This document shows, piece after piece, positions 33,124 through 43,311 of a stretch of 64,000 nt of DNA (position 1 is its first letter; each line of letters starts with the position of its first letter). The translations under genes and the position numbers were made by a program. The DNA comes from Lacticaseibacillus pabuli. GTDB lineage: Bacteria > Bacillota > Bacilli > Lactobacillales > Lactobacillaceae. Under the pieces are notes generated by a model. The model did no database searches and was not told where the DNA came from. It saw only the letters and a program-made list of their open reading frames with translations. The stretch covers positions 1,116,001-1,180,000 of the forward strand of contig NZ_CP117884.1 of NCBI RefSeq assembly GCF_028736235.1, given 5' to 3'.

Positions 33124-35163
33124 GTGAGTTTATCCGATCCGATTACAGTCCTTAGCGGCGTGGGCGCAAAGCGTGCGGAAGGGCTCGAAGCACTCGGCAT
33201 TAAAACCGTGGGCGACGTACTATTTTACTTTCCGTTTCGTTACGACGACCTCCAAGAGCGTGATTTGGAATCCGCCGTTGATGGTGAAAAAATTACAATT
33301 AAGGGGACAGTTGTCGCTGACCCCGTCGTGAGCCGTTTTGGGCCACGTAAAACCCGGGTCAACATCCGACTGCGCGTTGAAAACGTGGTCGTGATGGTGA
33401 CCTTCTTCAATCAGCCCTGGCTCAAGGACAAGTTCCACGCGGATCAGCAGGCTGCAGTCTACGGCAAGTGGGAAGCAAGCCGCGCATCCATGGTTGGTAT
33501 GCGCGTGCTGGCGACTCAGGACGAAGACAGTCCCAGCTTGGCCGCTATTTACCCCTTAAGCCAGAGCGTGCACCAGAAGTTTCTGGTGGGACTGATTAAA
33601 GAGGCATTCGAGAAATACGGCGACCAAATCGAATCCGTGGTGCCTGCCGCCATTCGCACGCACTTCCGCCTGCTGGAAGACAAACAACTGGTGGCGTGGA
33701 TGCATTTTCCGGAGACCCCGCAGCAGGCCCAACTGGCGCGTCGCAGTGCAATTTTCCGTGAATTCTTCCTGTTTGAAGCCAAGCTGCAGATGATTAAGCA
33801 TCGGGATACGGCACCTGCCGCCGGTTTGAGCATTCCGTTTGATAATGAACGTCTAAAGTCATTCATCAGCACGCTCAGCTTTGAACTGACCAACGCGCAA
33901 AAGCGGGTGGTCAACGAAATCTGTGCGGACATGCGCAGTGAGCGCCATATGAACCGCTTATTGCAGGGGGACGTCGGTAGTGGGAAAACCATTGTGGCGG
34001 CCATCTGCATGTATGCGGCGGTCACGGCTAACTTTCAGGCGGCACTGATGGTGCCGACCGAAGTGCTGGCTGAGCAACATTACCAAAAGCTGCACAAGCT
34101 GTTCGAGCCCTTGCCTGTTCACGTGTCGATTCTGACTAGCAGTGCGAAACCTGCTGGGCGCCGCGCGATTTTGGCGGATCTAGCGAGTGGTGAGACAGAC
34201 ATCATCATCGGGACGCACGCCCTGATTCAAAAGGACGTGAACTTCGCCAACCTTGGCTTAGCCATTATCGATGAGCAGCACCGCTTTGGTGTTGGTCAGC
34301 GTGAGATTCTCCGTAGTAAGGGCCTCAAACCCGATGTGCTCGCGATGACGGCAACACCGATTCCGCGGACACTAGCGATTACGGCGTACGGGGAAATGGA
34401 CGTGTCGACAATTGATGAATTACCGGCTGGGCGTAAGCCAGTGCAGACGACCTGGGTGCACAAAAATGAATTTGGCCGGGTCGCTGACCAGATTAAGTCT
34501 GAGGCGCACACGGGCGGTCAAACTTTTGTCATTACCCCACTGATTGCGGAATCTGAGAAGGTCGATTTGCAAAACGCCGAGTCCGTGTTCGCAGATTTGA
34601 AGCAGCGCTTGGGCGCAAATGTCTCGGTTGCACTCCTGCATGGTCAGATGAAGACTGAGGAGAAGGAGGACATCATGACCGCCTTCTCCGCGGGTAAAAT
34701 TGACGTGCTGGTGTCGACAACGGTCATCGAAGTTGGGGTCGACGTACCAAACGCCACCATGATGGTCATTCTGGATGCCGACCGTTTCGGCCTGGCCCAG
34801 CTGCACCAACTTCGCGGCCGTGTGGGTCGTGGCAGTAAGGCCGCCCGGTGTATCCTGGTGGCCGATCCAAGTACCGATACTGGGATTTCCCGGATGGATG
34901 TCATGACTAGCACGAACGACGGGTTTGTCGTCGCGCAAAAGGATTTGGAGCTGCGCGGCCAAGGGGACATCTTTGGTGCCAAGCAATCTGGGATGCCTGA
35001 TTTCCGTTTGGGTGACCCGGTTGGTGACTTCAATATCCTGGATGCCGCACAACGGAGCGCATCCGAGCTGTTCACGCTTGATCCGGATTTGAATCAAGCG
35101 GATAATCAAGCGCTTCGGCGCGCGCTTTCTGCCACTGCGGTTGCCGCAGCTGGCCTAAATTAG
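33124..35163 (+). CDS. recG: ATP-dependent DNA helicase RecG
   Basis: RecG regresses stalled forks and migrates Holliday junctions. GTG 33124 follows GGGGGTG and gives 679 residues; an upstream in-frame GTG at 33103 would add seven unlikely residues. There is a wedge OB domain (about 50-150), Walker [29 protein letters not shown] and QLRGRVGRG. The operon order fakA-recG-plsX is the Firmicute standard; no serine dehydratase genes lie between fakA and recG. Confidence 0.96.
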   Translation: MSLSDPITVLSGVGAKRAEGLEALGIKTVGDVLFYFPFRYDDLQERDLESAVDGEKITIKGTVVADPVVSRFGPRKTRVNIRLRVENVVVMVTFFNQPWLKDKFHADQQAAVYGKWEASRASMVGMRVLATQDEDSPSLAAIYPLSQSVHQKFLVGLIKEAFEKYGDQIESVVPAAIRTHFRLLEDKQLVAWMHFPETPQQAQLARRSAIFREFFLFEAKLQMIKHRDTAPAAGLSIPFDNERLKSFISTLSFELTNAQKRVVNEICADMRSERHMNRLLQGDVGSGKTIVAAICMYAAVTANFQAALMVPTEVLAEQHYQKLHKLFEPLPVHVSILTSSAKPAGRRAILADLASGETDIIIGTHALIQKDVNFANLGLAIIDEQHRFGVGQREILRSKGLKPDVLAMTATPIPRTLAITAYGEMDVSTIDELPAGRKPVQTTWVHKNEFGRVADQIKSEAHTGGQTFVITPLIAESEKVDLQNAESVFADLKQRLGANVSVALLHGQMKTEEKEDIMTAFSAGKIDVLVSTTVIEVGVDVPNATMMVILDADRFGLAQLHQLRGRVGRGSKAARCILVADPSTDTGISRMDVMTSTNDGFVVAQKDLELRGQGDIFGAKQSGMPDFRLGDPVGDFNILDAAQRSASELFTLDPDLNQADNQALRRALSATAVAAAGLN

Positions 35164-35173
35164 GAGGTTACTA

Positions 35174-36202
35174 GTGAAAATAGCAGTTGACGCCATGGGT
35201 GGCGATAATGCCCCTAAGGTCATTGTTGAAGGGGTCGAACGTGCCCGTGACGAACGGAAAGACTTGGAATTCATCCTTTATGGAGATGAACAACAGGTGC
35301 GGCCGTTGCTCAAGAGCGACGAGCGCATTACTTTGGTGCACACAACCGAGCAGATCGAGGGGGATGAACACCCCGTTAAGGCCATTCGCAGTAAGAAACA
35401 GGCCTCAATGGTGTTGGCAGCTCAGGCCGTTAAGAATGGTGAAGCAGATGCCATTTTCTCTGCTGGGAGCACGGGGGCTTTGCTGGCTGCGGGGCTCTTT
35501 ATCGTCGGCCGGATCCGCGGGGTTGACCGTCCCGGGCTGATGCCAACCATGCCATCTATGGGGGACAATCCTGCCTTCGTTATGCTCGATGTTGGCGCGA
35601 ACGCCGACAACCGCGCACGTCAGCTCCAGCAGTACGCCATCATGGGTAATCTGTACGCCAAGGATATTCTCGGTTACGCGAACCCACGCATTGGCCTCCT
35701 GAACAACGGGACCGAAGCCACGAAGGGTGACGAACTTCATCAGGAAGCCCACAAGTTGCTCGCCGGGACAGAGGGCATTAACTTCATTGGTAACGTGGAG
35801 TCGAGTGGCATGCTCGGCGGCGCGGCTGATGTTATCGTGACCGATGGCTTCACCGGGAATGCGGCGCTTAAGGCCACAGAGGGTGCTTCGCGCACCATTT
35901 TGCATGAACTCAAGCACACCATTTTGAATAGTGGCATCAAGGGCAAGCTCGGTGGTTTGTTGCTACGCGATGGCATCAAACAGGTTGTGGCGAAGTTCGA
36001 TGCCTCCCGGTACGGGGGCGCGGTCCTACTTGGTTTGAAGTCACCCGTCATTAAGGCACACGGGGCGGCGGACTCACGTGCGGTGTACTACACCATCTTA
36101 CAAATCGCAAAACTCATTGATAACGGTACCGTCAACAAGTTTGTGGATTACTTCAGTACGCATGATATGGCGGCGGAACAGGGTAAGACAGACGAAAATT
36201 AG
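35174..36202 (+). CDS. plsX: Phosphate acyltransferase PlsX
   Basis: PlsX interconverts acyl-ACP and acyl-phosphate at the membrane surface for phosphatidic acid synthesis. The 342-residue product starts with GTG at AGGAGG distance and shows [32 protein letters not shown] and [16 protein letters not shown]. acpP follows 61 bases later, so acyl carrier and acyl transfer are made together. Confidence 0.96.
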   Translation: MKIAVDAMGGDNAPKVIVEGVERARDERKDLEFILYGDEQQVRPLLKSDERITLVHTTEQIEGDEHPVKAIRSKKQASMVLAAQAVKNGEADAIFSAGSTGALLAAGLFIVGRIRGVDRPGLMPTMPSMGDNPAFVMLDVGANADNRARQLQQYAIMGNLYAKDILGYANPRIGLLNNGTEATKGDELHQEAHKLLAGTEGINFIGNVESSGMLGGAADVIVTDGFTGNAALKATEGASRTILHELKHTILNSGIKGKLGGLLLRDGIKQVVAKFDASRYGGAVLLGLKSPVIKAHGAADSRAVYYTILQIAKLIDNGTVNKFVDYFSTHDMAAEQGKTDEN

Positions 36203-36263
36203 GGCGTGACAGCCGTCATCAAAAAGTCTATAGTTAAGCGGAATTGTATGAAGGAGGATTATC

Positions 36264-36509
36264 GTGAGCGAACAGGAAATTTTCGACAAGATCTCTGCTA
36301 TTTTGCAGGATCACTTCCAATTGGAAGCCAGCCAGGTGACCAAGGAACTGAACTTTAAGAAGGATCTTGACGCAGACTCAATCGACATTGTTGAATTTGT
36401 ACTCGAACTTGAGGACGCGTTCAACGCTGAGATTCCCGACGAAGATGCCGAGAGCATTCAAACTGTCGGCGATGCCGTGAGCTACATTGCAGCACACCTG
36501 GGCAAGTAG
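36264..36509 (+). CDS. acpP: Acyl carrier protein
   Basis: ACP carries growing acyl chains on a 4'-phosphopantetheine attached to the serine of the DSI motif (LDADSIDIVEFVLELE, about residue 39). The 81-residue acidic four-helix protein starts with GTG behind AAGGAGG. It sits with plsX as in many Firmicutes; a possible second ACP with the fab cluster cannot be judged from this window. Confidence 0.94.
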   Translation: MSEQEIFDKISAILQDHFQLEASQVTKELNFKKDLDADSIDIVEFVLELEDAFNAEIPDEDAESIQTVGDAVSYIAAHLGK

Positions 36510-36540
36510 CGTCAGCGATATTTAAAATAAAGTATCCCGG

Positions 36541-36567
36541 GGGTCGCGATATTGTCGCGGCCCTTTT
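36541..36567 (+). terminator. Terminator after acpP
   Basis: GGGTCGCGA pairs with TCGCGGCCC (one mismatch) and is followed by TTTT. Confidence 0.75.
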
Positions 36568-36644
36568 GCAATGCTGATTTTGTCGACATTAGACACCATT
36601 GCGCGGTACAATAAGAACAGACTGACTAGGAGGTTTCACCAATA

Positions 36645-37355
36645 ATGGTTGTATCAGAATTTGTATCGAACTTACGTCAGAAGTATGGCATTGAGTTCAA
36701 GAATCTCGCGCTACTAGACGAAGCATTTACTCACTCTAGTTACGCTAACGAACACCGTGAGCTCGGGCTCCGCGACAACGAACGCCTGGAATTTTTGGGC
36801 GACGCTGTGCTCGAGCTGACGGTGTCCGATTACCTGTACCGCAAGTATCCCGATTTGCCCGAGGGTAAGCTGACACGGATGCGGGCTGCTATTGTGCAGA
36901 CTGCTGGTTTTTCTTCTTTCTCACGTGAGGCTGGGTTTGATAAGTACATCAAACTGGGCAACGGGGAAGAGGCTGCGGGTGCCCGGCAACGTGACACCTT
37001 GCTCGAAGACTTGTTTGAAGCCTTCTGCGGTGCTCTGTATATGGACCAAGGGCGCGGCAGTGTCATTAAATTCTGCCAGCAGATTATCTTTCCAAAGATT
37101 GACGCGGGTCAGTTCGATGAAATGCGTGATTTCAAGACGCTCCTGCAGGAAGACCTGCAAAAGGGCGGCGACGCGGATATTCGCTACGAACTCATGACCA
37201 CTTCAGGTCCAGCAAACGACCGTGTCTTCACGGTGCGCGTGCTGAATGGCGAAACGGACCTGGGTGAAGGTACCGGTAAGAGTAAGAAGGCGGCTGAACA
37301 GGCCGCTGCCAAGGCTGCACTTGCAGCAAGTGGCGAAATTAAGTCTGCTAAGTAA
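36645..37355 (+). CDS. rnc: Ribonuclease III
   Basis: RNase III cleaves double-stranded RNA in rRNA precursors and regulatory RNAs. The 236-residue product has the signature NERLEFLGDAVLEL with the catalytic acidic residues, LLEDLFEAFCGALYMDQG, and a C-terminal dsRNA-binding domain (about 160-230) with GTGKSKKAAEQAAAKAAL. The order rnc-smc-ftsY is conserved. Confidence 0.97.
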   Translation: MVVSEFVSNLRQKYGIEFKNLALLDEAFTHSSYANEHRELGLRDNERLEFLGDAVLELTVSDYLYRKYPDLPEGKLTRMRAAIVQTAGFSSFSREAGFDKYIKLGNGEEAAGARQRDTLLEDLFEAFCGALYMDQGRGSVIKFCQQIIFPKIDAGQFDEMRDFKTLLQEDLQKGGDADIRYELMTTSGPANDRVFTVRVLNGETDLGEGTGKSKKAAEQAAAKAALAASGEIKSAK

Positions 37356-37368
37356 GGTTGGTAAGCAT

Positions 37369-40300
37369 ATGCAATTGAAGTCGCTCACGCTGAATGGATT
37401 TAAATCGTTCGCGGACAAAACAACAATTGAATTTAACCATGGTCTCACGGGCATTGTGGGGCCGAACGGTAGTGGTAAAAGTAACATCACCGAGGCCATT
37501 CGTTGGGCACTCGGGGAGCAAAGTGCCAAGAGTCTGCGCGGAGAACGCATGGGCGATGTCATCTTTGCCGGAACCGCTGCACGGCCGCCCCTGTCTCGGG
37601 CCGAAGTCACCATGGTTTTCGATAATACGGATCAATACCTGCGCGATTCACCTGCCGAAGTGACGGTGACACGCAGGTTATTTCGTGACGGCGAAAGTGA
37701 CTTTCTGCTAAACGGTAAAACGGTGCGTCTACGTGATGTCATCGAACTCTTCATGGATAGTGGGCTCGGGCGTGACTCCTTTGCGTTCATCTCCCAAGGC
37801 CGTGTTGAGGCAATTTTCAACAGTAAACCTGAGGACCGCCGGGGTATTTTTGAAGAAGCTGCCGGTGTGCTCAAGTACAAGCAACAAAAGGTCCGTGCCC
37901 AGGCGCAACTGCAGGAAACGAGCGATAATTTGTCTCGCGTGCATGACATTGTCCATGAGCTCGAAGGGCGGATGACGCCCCTGGCCGAGCAGGCATCGAT
38001 TGCGCAAGATTATCAGCAGCAGAATAAGGACTACCGCGTCAAGCACCAGCAACTGCTTGCGCTGGAAATCCGCGATTTGGCGGCTGAACAAACCGACACG
38101 CAAACGCATGCCAAGGTAACAAAACGTGAACTCGAAGAAATTAATGCGCTAATTAAACAGTTAGAAGCTCAGTCTGACCAAGCGACCAAAGCGGATGCGG
38201 CGTTGCAGAAGCAATTAGAGCAGTTGAACGACGATTTTGTCGTCAAGTCGACCCAGCGTGAGCACTTAAGCGGCCAGGAAAATGTGTCCAGTGAACGTGC
38301 GCAGAATGCGGTGACCACCTTGGCCGATTTGCGCGAACGTTTGGCTAAAGCCCAGGCGGATCACAAACTGGCCACTGAGAAGGTCAACCAGCTCGAAGAG
38401 AAGAATGCTGCTTTGCAGGCGAACGTGAAGGTGCTCGCGGCCAAGGTGCAGTCCGGATCAGGCAGTGCGGCTGAATTAAAGGCGCTCAAGGCCAAGATTG
38501 AAACCAATCAGTCCGATTACATCGATACGCTGCAGCAACAAGCGAATGTGCGCAACGAACTGGCCGCCCTTGAAAAGGAACAACAGCTCTCGGCAAGTCA
38601 GCTGAGTTCGACGCAAGCACGTCTTGCCGAACTGAAGGCCCAACAAGACGGTCTGGCGACGCAAACGCAGGCCGCAGATGAAAAGCTAACGGCGGCGCAA
38701 GAACAAAACGAACACGCCGGTCAAAAGTTGGCCGATGCGATGGGCAAACTGAAGGCTGCACGTGGGCGCTTAACGACGGCGGATAACGAGCACCGCCAGC
38801 ATCAGGCCCAATATAACCAAACGAAGACCCGGCACGCGACATTAAAGGAAATGTCCCAAGATTACACGGGCTTTTACGCCGGGGTCCGGACAGTTCTGAA
38901 GAACAAGTCTCAGCTGGATGGCGTTGTGGGAGCCGTGGCGGAACTGCTGACGGTGCCCGAACAATATCAGGCCGCACTCGACCAGGCGTTGGGCGCGAAC
39001 CTGCAGGCCATCGTGACGGCGAATGAGCAGGCGGCAAAGGGTGCCATCGCATTCCTGAAGCGCCGGCGTGCTGGACGGGCAACATTCTTGCCTGCCGATG
39101 TGATTCGGCCGCGTGACTTGCCGTCGAGTACCCACCAGATTTTGGCAGGACAGACTGGCTTTATCGGGGTGGCATCAGAACTTGTTTCCTACCCGCAGAA
39201 CGTCCAACGGGTCATGCAAAATCTGATGGGGTCACTGATTGTCATGGATAACATCGACAATGCAGTGCGCGCTGCTGGGGCAACGGGTCACCGCTTTCGG
39301 ATTGTCACCCTCGATGGCGATATTCTGAACGCGGGTGGTTCCTTGTCTGGTGGTTCACGCCAGCACGGTAGCGCTAGCCCACTTGCTCGTAGCCAGGAAC
39401 TCAAGCACCTGGAAGACCAGCTAGCAGCCATGACCACTAAGTTGCAGAGCGAACAAGAGGCTATCGAACAACTGGAACACGAAGCTGATGGCCTGAATGA
39501 TCAGGTACAGACCCTAACGCAGGCTGTTCAAGCGGCGGGTCAAGCCGTTCAGGAATGTGAAGGGGACAAACGCGTTCTGACTGAACAGTCCAAACAGCTG
39601 GACCGTCAGCGCGCAAGCCTGCAGCTGAGTATGCCTGAAGGAACGGTCGACCTGGCCGCACATCAGCAGGAACTCAGCGCTCAAGCGGCGCAAATTGCGA
39701 CCCAATTGGCCGATTTGAAGACCGAAGGGGATGCAATGCACGAGCGGCAGACGGCACTGGAAACCTCTGCGAACTCCGAAAGTGAGCAAGCAGCTAGTGA
39801 CCAGGCGGCTTTAGCCGTCGCGCAAACTGACCTGCGTACGAGCGAGCTGCAACGTAATCAGTGGCAAGCCAATGCGAACGAGGCCAGTGATGAAGCCGAC
39901 CGTTTGAGCAAGCGTGTGGCTGCCATTGAAGATTCCAGTGCGGTTACTGCGACAGAAAAAGAGGCGCGCAAGCAAACCATCGCGCGTCTGGATCAAGAAC
40001 TAGCTGATTTGAAACAACAACAGGCGCAGATGCGCACGCAACAAGTCGAGGGCAAGACGGCCCTCAGCCGCTTGTCCGGCCGTATCACGACAGCTTATGA
40101 TCAGCGGCAGGCGCACATGACGACCAGCGAGGCGCAGTCGGTGGCCCTAAACCGCTGCAAGATTAATATCGATAACCGCCTGCAGACCCTTGCCGACGAA
40201 TACGATACGACATATGAGGCCGCACTGGCCGCGGTGCCAACACCAGAACCTGACCAGCCGCAGTTGCGTAGCCAAATCAAGCTGCTGAAGCGCGGTCTGG

Positions 40301-40935
40301 ATGAACTGGGACCCGTGAACCCGAACGCGGTCGCCGAATACGCTGAGGTCAAGGAACGCTATGACTTCTTGACCAAGCAAGATGATGATTTGAACAACGC
40401 CCGAACACAACTGGAGAGCACCATGGCGGAACTCGATGATGAGGTCCGGGTGCGTTTCAAGGATGTTTTTGAAGCAACCGCTGCCGCATTTACGGAAATT
40501 TTCCCGCAAATGTTTGGCGGTGGTCACGCCGAACTCAAGCTGACTGAGCCGGATGACCTGCTCAACACAGGCATCGAAATCATCGCCCAGCCGCCTGGCA
40601 AGAAACTGACGCGTTTATCCCTGCTTTCGGGGGGTGAGCGTGCGCTGACGGCGATTACTTTGCTGTTTGCCATCCTGCGCGTTCGGCCGGTACCATTCTC
40701 CATTTTGGATGAAGTAGAAGCCAGCTTGGACGAAGCCAACGTGGACCGCTTTGGCGAATTCCTGCACAACTACTCGAGCTCGACCCAGTTCATTGTCATC
40801 ACGCACCGGCGTGGGACTATGGTTGCGGCCGACGTGCTATACGGGGTGACGATGCAGGAGTCAGGTGTGTCGACAATGGTTGCCGTCACGTTGGATGAAG
40901 CCGTCGCTGCCAAATCGCAAGAGACGAACAAGTAG
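37369..40935 (+). CDS. smc: Chromosome segregation ATPase SMC
   Basis: SMC with ScpA and ScpB loads at parS and extrudes DNA loops to separate sister chromosomes. ATG 37369 gives 1188 residues, the usual length; the upstream extension overlaps rnc. Walker A GPNGSGKSNITEAIRW (about residues 32-47), two coiled-coil arms (about 165-500 and 675-1020) around a hinge (about 510-665), the signature LLSGGERALTAI and Walker B FSILDEVEASLDEANV are all present. The arms are rich in Gln and Ala. Confidence 0.97.
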   Translation: MQLKSLTLNGFKSFADKTTIEFNHGLTGIVGPNGSGKSNITEAIRWALGEQSAKSLRGERMGDVIFAGTAARPPLSRAEVTMVFDNTDQYLRDSPAEVTVTRRLFRDGESDFLLNGKTVRLRDVIELFMDSGLGRDSFAFISQGRVEAIFNSKPEDRRGIFEEAAGVLKYKQQKVRAQAQLQETSDNLSRVHDIVHELEGRMTPLAEQASIAQDYQQQNKDYRVKHQQLLALEIRDLAAEQTDTQTHAKVTKRELEEINALIKQLEAQSDQATKADAALQKQLEQLNDDFVVKSTQREHLSGQENVSSERAQNAVTTLADLRERLAKAQADHKLATEKVNQLEEKNAALQANVKVLAAKVQSGSGSAAELKALKAKIETNQSDYIDTLQQQANVRNELAALEKEQQLSASQLSSTQARLAELKAQQDGLATQTQAADEKLTAAQEQNEHAGQKLADAMGKLKAARGRLTTADNEHRQHQAQYNQTKTRHATLKEMSQDYTGFYAGVRTVLKNKSQLDGVVGAVAELLTVPEQYQAALDQALGANLQAIVTANEQAAKGAIAFLKRRRAGRATFLPADVIRPRDLPSSTHQILAGQTGFIGVASELVSYPQNVQRVMQNLMGSLIVMDNIDNAVRAAGATGHRFRIVTLDGDILNAGGSLSGGSRQHGSASPLARSQELKHLEDQLAAMTTKLQSEQEAIEQLEHEADGLNDQVQTLTQAVQAAGQAVQECEGDKRVLTEQSKQLDRQRASLQLSMPEGTVDLAAHQQELSAQAAQIATQLADLKTEGDAMHERQTALETSANSESEQAASDQAALAVAQTDLRTSELQRNQWQANANEASDEADRLSKRVAAIEDSSAVTATEKEARKQTIARLDQELADLKQQQAQMRTQQVEGKTALSRLSGRITTAYDQRQAHMTTSEAQSVALNRCKINIDNRLQTLADEYDTTYEAALAAVPTPEPDQPQLRSQIKLLKRGLDELGPVNPNAVAEYAEVKERYDFLTKQDDDLNNARTQLESTMAELDDEVRVRFKDVFEATAAAFTEIFPQMFGGGHAELKLTEPDDLLNTGIEIIAQPPGKKLTRLSLLSGGERALTAITLLFAILRVRPVPFSILDEVEASLDEANVDRFGEFLHNYSSSTQFIVITHRRGTMVAADVLYGVTMQESGVSTMVAVTLDEAVAAKSQETNK

Positions 40936-40960
40936 AATCTTTTAGGGGAGGAAACAACTA

Positions 40961-42001
40961 ATGGGATTATTTGACCGCATTAAACGTGCCTTTTCTGGCC
41001 ACGAAGAAGAAGAAAACGAGGAGACCGAAAAGTACGATAACGCCCTCGAAAAAAGTCGCACCACGTTTGGTGATCGGCTGAACGCACTTTTTGCCAATTT
41101 CCGGACTGTCGACGAGGACTTCTTCGACGACCTCGAAGAAACGCTCATTGGGGCCGATGTCGGCTTTGACACTGCCGTGAAGATTACTGACGAGTTGCGT
41201 GACGAGGTGAAGTTGCGCAACGTGAAGGACCCACAGGCTGTGGCAAAGGTGATCGTGCAAAAGCTCGTCGACTTATATGGCGAACAGGGCGTGAACGAAG
41301 ACAACAGTTTGCACTACGCTGAAAAGGGCCCATCCGTGTTCCTATTCATCGGGGTGAATGGTGCGGGTAAGACGACCACGATTGGTAAACTCGCCAACCG
41401 CCTCCACAAGCAGGGCAAATCTGTCATGCTCGTGGCTGCTGATACCTTCCGTGCCGGCGCCATCCAGCAACTCCAGGTTTGGGGCAAACGTGATGATGTG
41501 CCGGTTGTGGCTGGCCCTGAAGGCGGCGATCCTGCTGCGGTTGTTTACGATGGCGTGCGGCGTGCAATCGATGAAGACGTGGATGTCTTAATCGTGGATA
41601 CTGCCGGTCGTCTGCAAAATAAGGTTAACCTGATGAATGAACTTGCGAAGATTAAGCGGGTGATTCAGAAGGAGCTGCCTGAACAGCCATCCGAAGTGCT
41701 GCTGGTGGTAGACGGGACAACGGGTCAAAACGCGCTGAGCCAAGCCAAGGAATTCAACCAGACCGCCGAAATGACCGGGCTGGTGCTCACCAAGCTGGAT
41801 GGATCCGGCAAGGGTGGCATTGTGCTGGCCGTCCGCAACGAACTGCACGTGCCAGTTAAGTTGGTCGGTTTAGGTGAAGGCATCGACGACTTGGCTGACT
41901 TTGACTCGACGAAGTTTGTGTACGGCTTGTTCAAGGGCCTGATTGATGCCCCTGACGAACCGGCGGAAGACGATGATACGCAGGAGGCAGACCAGAAATG
42001 A
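40961..42001 (+). CDS. ftsY: Signal recognition particle receptor FtsY
   Basis: FtsY docks SRP-ribosome complexes at the membrane. The 346-residue product has a short acidic N-terminal segment (EEEENEETEKYD), the N domain, and the G domain with GVNGAGKTTTIGKLA, AADTFRAGAIQQL, DTAGRLQNKVNLM, TKLDGSGKGG. Its partner ffh lies about 6 kb away at 48102. The stop overlaps the next gene (ATGA). Confidence 0.96.
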   Translation: MGLFDRIKRAFSGHEEEENEETEKYDNALEKSRTTFGDRLNALFANFRTVDEDFFDDLEETLIGADVGFDTAVKITDELRDEVKLRNVKDPQAVAKVIVQKLVDLYGEQGVNEDNSLHYAEKGPSVFLFIGVNGAGKTTTIGKLANRLHKQGKSVMLVAADTFRAGAIQQLQVWGKRDDVPVVAGPEGGDPAAVVYDGVRRAIDEDVDVLIVDTAGRLQNKVNLMNELAKIKRVIQKELPEQPSEVLLVVDGTTGQNALSQAKEFNQTAEMTGLVLTKLDGSGKGGIVLAVRNELHVPVKLVGLGEGIDDLADFDSTKFVYGLFKGLIDAPDEPAEDDDTQEADQK

Positions 42002-43263
42002 GTTGGCGTGATAATTACGATCCCAAACTAATCGAGATTGTCGACCGAGTGGACAAGAAAATCGCGCCACGTTTGGCTGAGATGGACGACCAAGTCATCG
42101 AAAATCAGTCGAAGGTCCTCCGCGCCTTTCAGGAACATCATGTCGCCGAAAGTGACTTAACGGGGTCCACCGGTTACGGCCACTACGATGAAGGCCGCGA
42201 TAAGCTGGAGGACATCTACGCTGAGGTGTTGGGCGGTGAAGATGCGCTCGTGCGCCCCCAGCTGGTTTCGGGTACCCATGCTATCGGGGTCTCATTGCTG
42301 GGGCTGGTTCGCCCCGGCGATGAGCTGGTCTACATTACCGGCAAGCCTTACGATACGCTGCAAGAGGTATTGGGCATGGCCGGCAACGGGATTGGCTCAC
42401 CGATTGAGTACAACATTAAGACGGGCTATGTCGACTTGAAGCAGGACGGCAGCGTCGATTTTGACGCGGTTCGCGCCCGCCTGGCGTCGCATCCCCGTGT
42501 CGTTGCCATCCAGCGTAGCCGCGGTTACGCCACGCGTGACTCGTTCACCATCGCCAAAATTGCGGCCATGATCAAGGTTGTGCGTGAAGTCTCACCGGAT
42601 TCCTGGGTTTTCGTGGATAACGCGTACGGCGAATTCTCTGAAACCAAAGAACCCTTGCAGGTGGGGGCTGACCTCATGGCTGGCTCACTGTTCAAGAACG
42701 CCGGTGGTGGCATGGCCAAAACGGGTGGTTACATTGTCGGCAAGAAGGAACTGGTCGAACGTGTGAGCTACCGCTTTACCGTGCCTGGTCTCGGCGCAGC
42801 TGAGGGTGCGACCTATGGCAGTTTGGAAGATATGTTCCAAGGCTTCTTCCAGGCGCCACAAGTCACGGGTGCCGCCATTAAGGGCTCAATCTTCGAGGCA
42901 GCTTTGCTCGAGGAACTTGGCCTCGACGTATCGCCTAAGTGGGATGCACCACGGACTGATTTAGTTCAGACCGTTAACTTTGGTAACCCTGACGACATGG
43001 TTGCTTTTGCGAAGGCCGTGCAGCACAACTCGCCAATTGACTCTTTCGTGACGCCAATTCCCGAAAAGATGGCGGGCTATGAGGACGCGGTCATCATGGC
43101 GGGCGGCAGCTTCGTGCAGGGCTCGACCATTGAGTTCTCTGCTGATGGCCCTTTGCGTGAACCTTATACGCTCTACATTCAGGGCGGCTTGACCTACGCG
43201 CATGTCAAACTCGCCACGGTTGGGGCAGCGCAAGACACGTTTTTCAGTCAATCTACGAAATAG
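41998..43263 (+). CDS. Methionine gamma-lyase-like PLP enzyme (aluminium resistance family)
   Basis: The 421-residue product belongs to the PLP-dependent family once named aluminium resistance protein (YnbB-like): GTHAIGVSLLGLVRPGDELVYITGKPYDTL, the Asp of VFVDNAYGEF, and a probable PLP-binding lysine in AGSLFKNAGGGMAKTGGY. Family members are annotated as methionine gamma-lyases from fold, but the substrate is rarely tested. The ATGA overlap with ftsY is unusual for a metabolic gene and means co-translation. The convergent terminator follows directly. Confidence 0.88.
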   Translation: MSWRDNYDPKLIEIVDRVDKKIAPRLAEMDDQVIENQSKVLRAFQEHHVAESDLTGSTGYGHYDEGRDKLEDIYAEVLGGEDALVRPQLVSGTHAIGVSLLGLVRPGDELVYITGKPYDTLQEVLGMAGNGIGSPIEYNIKTGYVDLKQDGSVDFDAVRARLASHPRVVAIQRSRGYATRDSFTIAKIAAMIKVVREVSPDSWVFVDNAYGEFSETKEPLQVGADLMAGSLFKNAGGGMAKTGGYIVGKKELVERVSYRFTVPGLGAAEGATYGSLEDMFQGFFQAPQVTGAAIKGSIFEAALLEELGLDVSPKWDAPRTDLVQTVNFGNPDDMVAFAKAVQHNSPIDSFVTPIPEKMAGYEDAVIMAGGSFVQGSTIEFSADGPLREPYTLYIQGGLTYAHVKLATVGAAQDTFFSQSTK

Positions 43264-43264
43264 C

Positions 43265-43308
43265 AAAAAAAATCCTGTTGCCGATTCAATTCGGTAACAG
43301 GATTTTTT
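43265..43308. terminator. Bidirectional terminator
   Basis: AAAAAATCCTGTT-CCGA pairs with TTCGG-AACAGGATTTTTT, between convergent genes. Confidence 0.9.
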
Positions 43309-43311
43309 AGT

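Noticed and set aside
37246-37368. Upstream extension of the smc frame
   Set aside because: It lies inside rnc in another frame and the true Walker A spacing fits ATG 37369.
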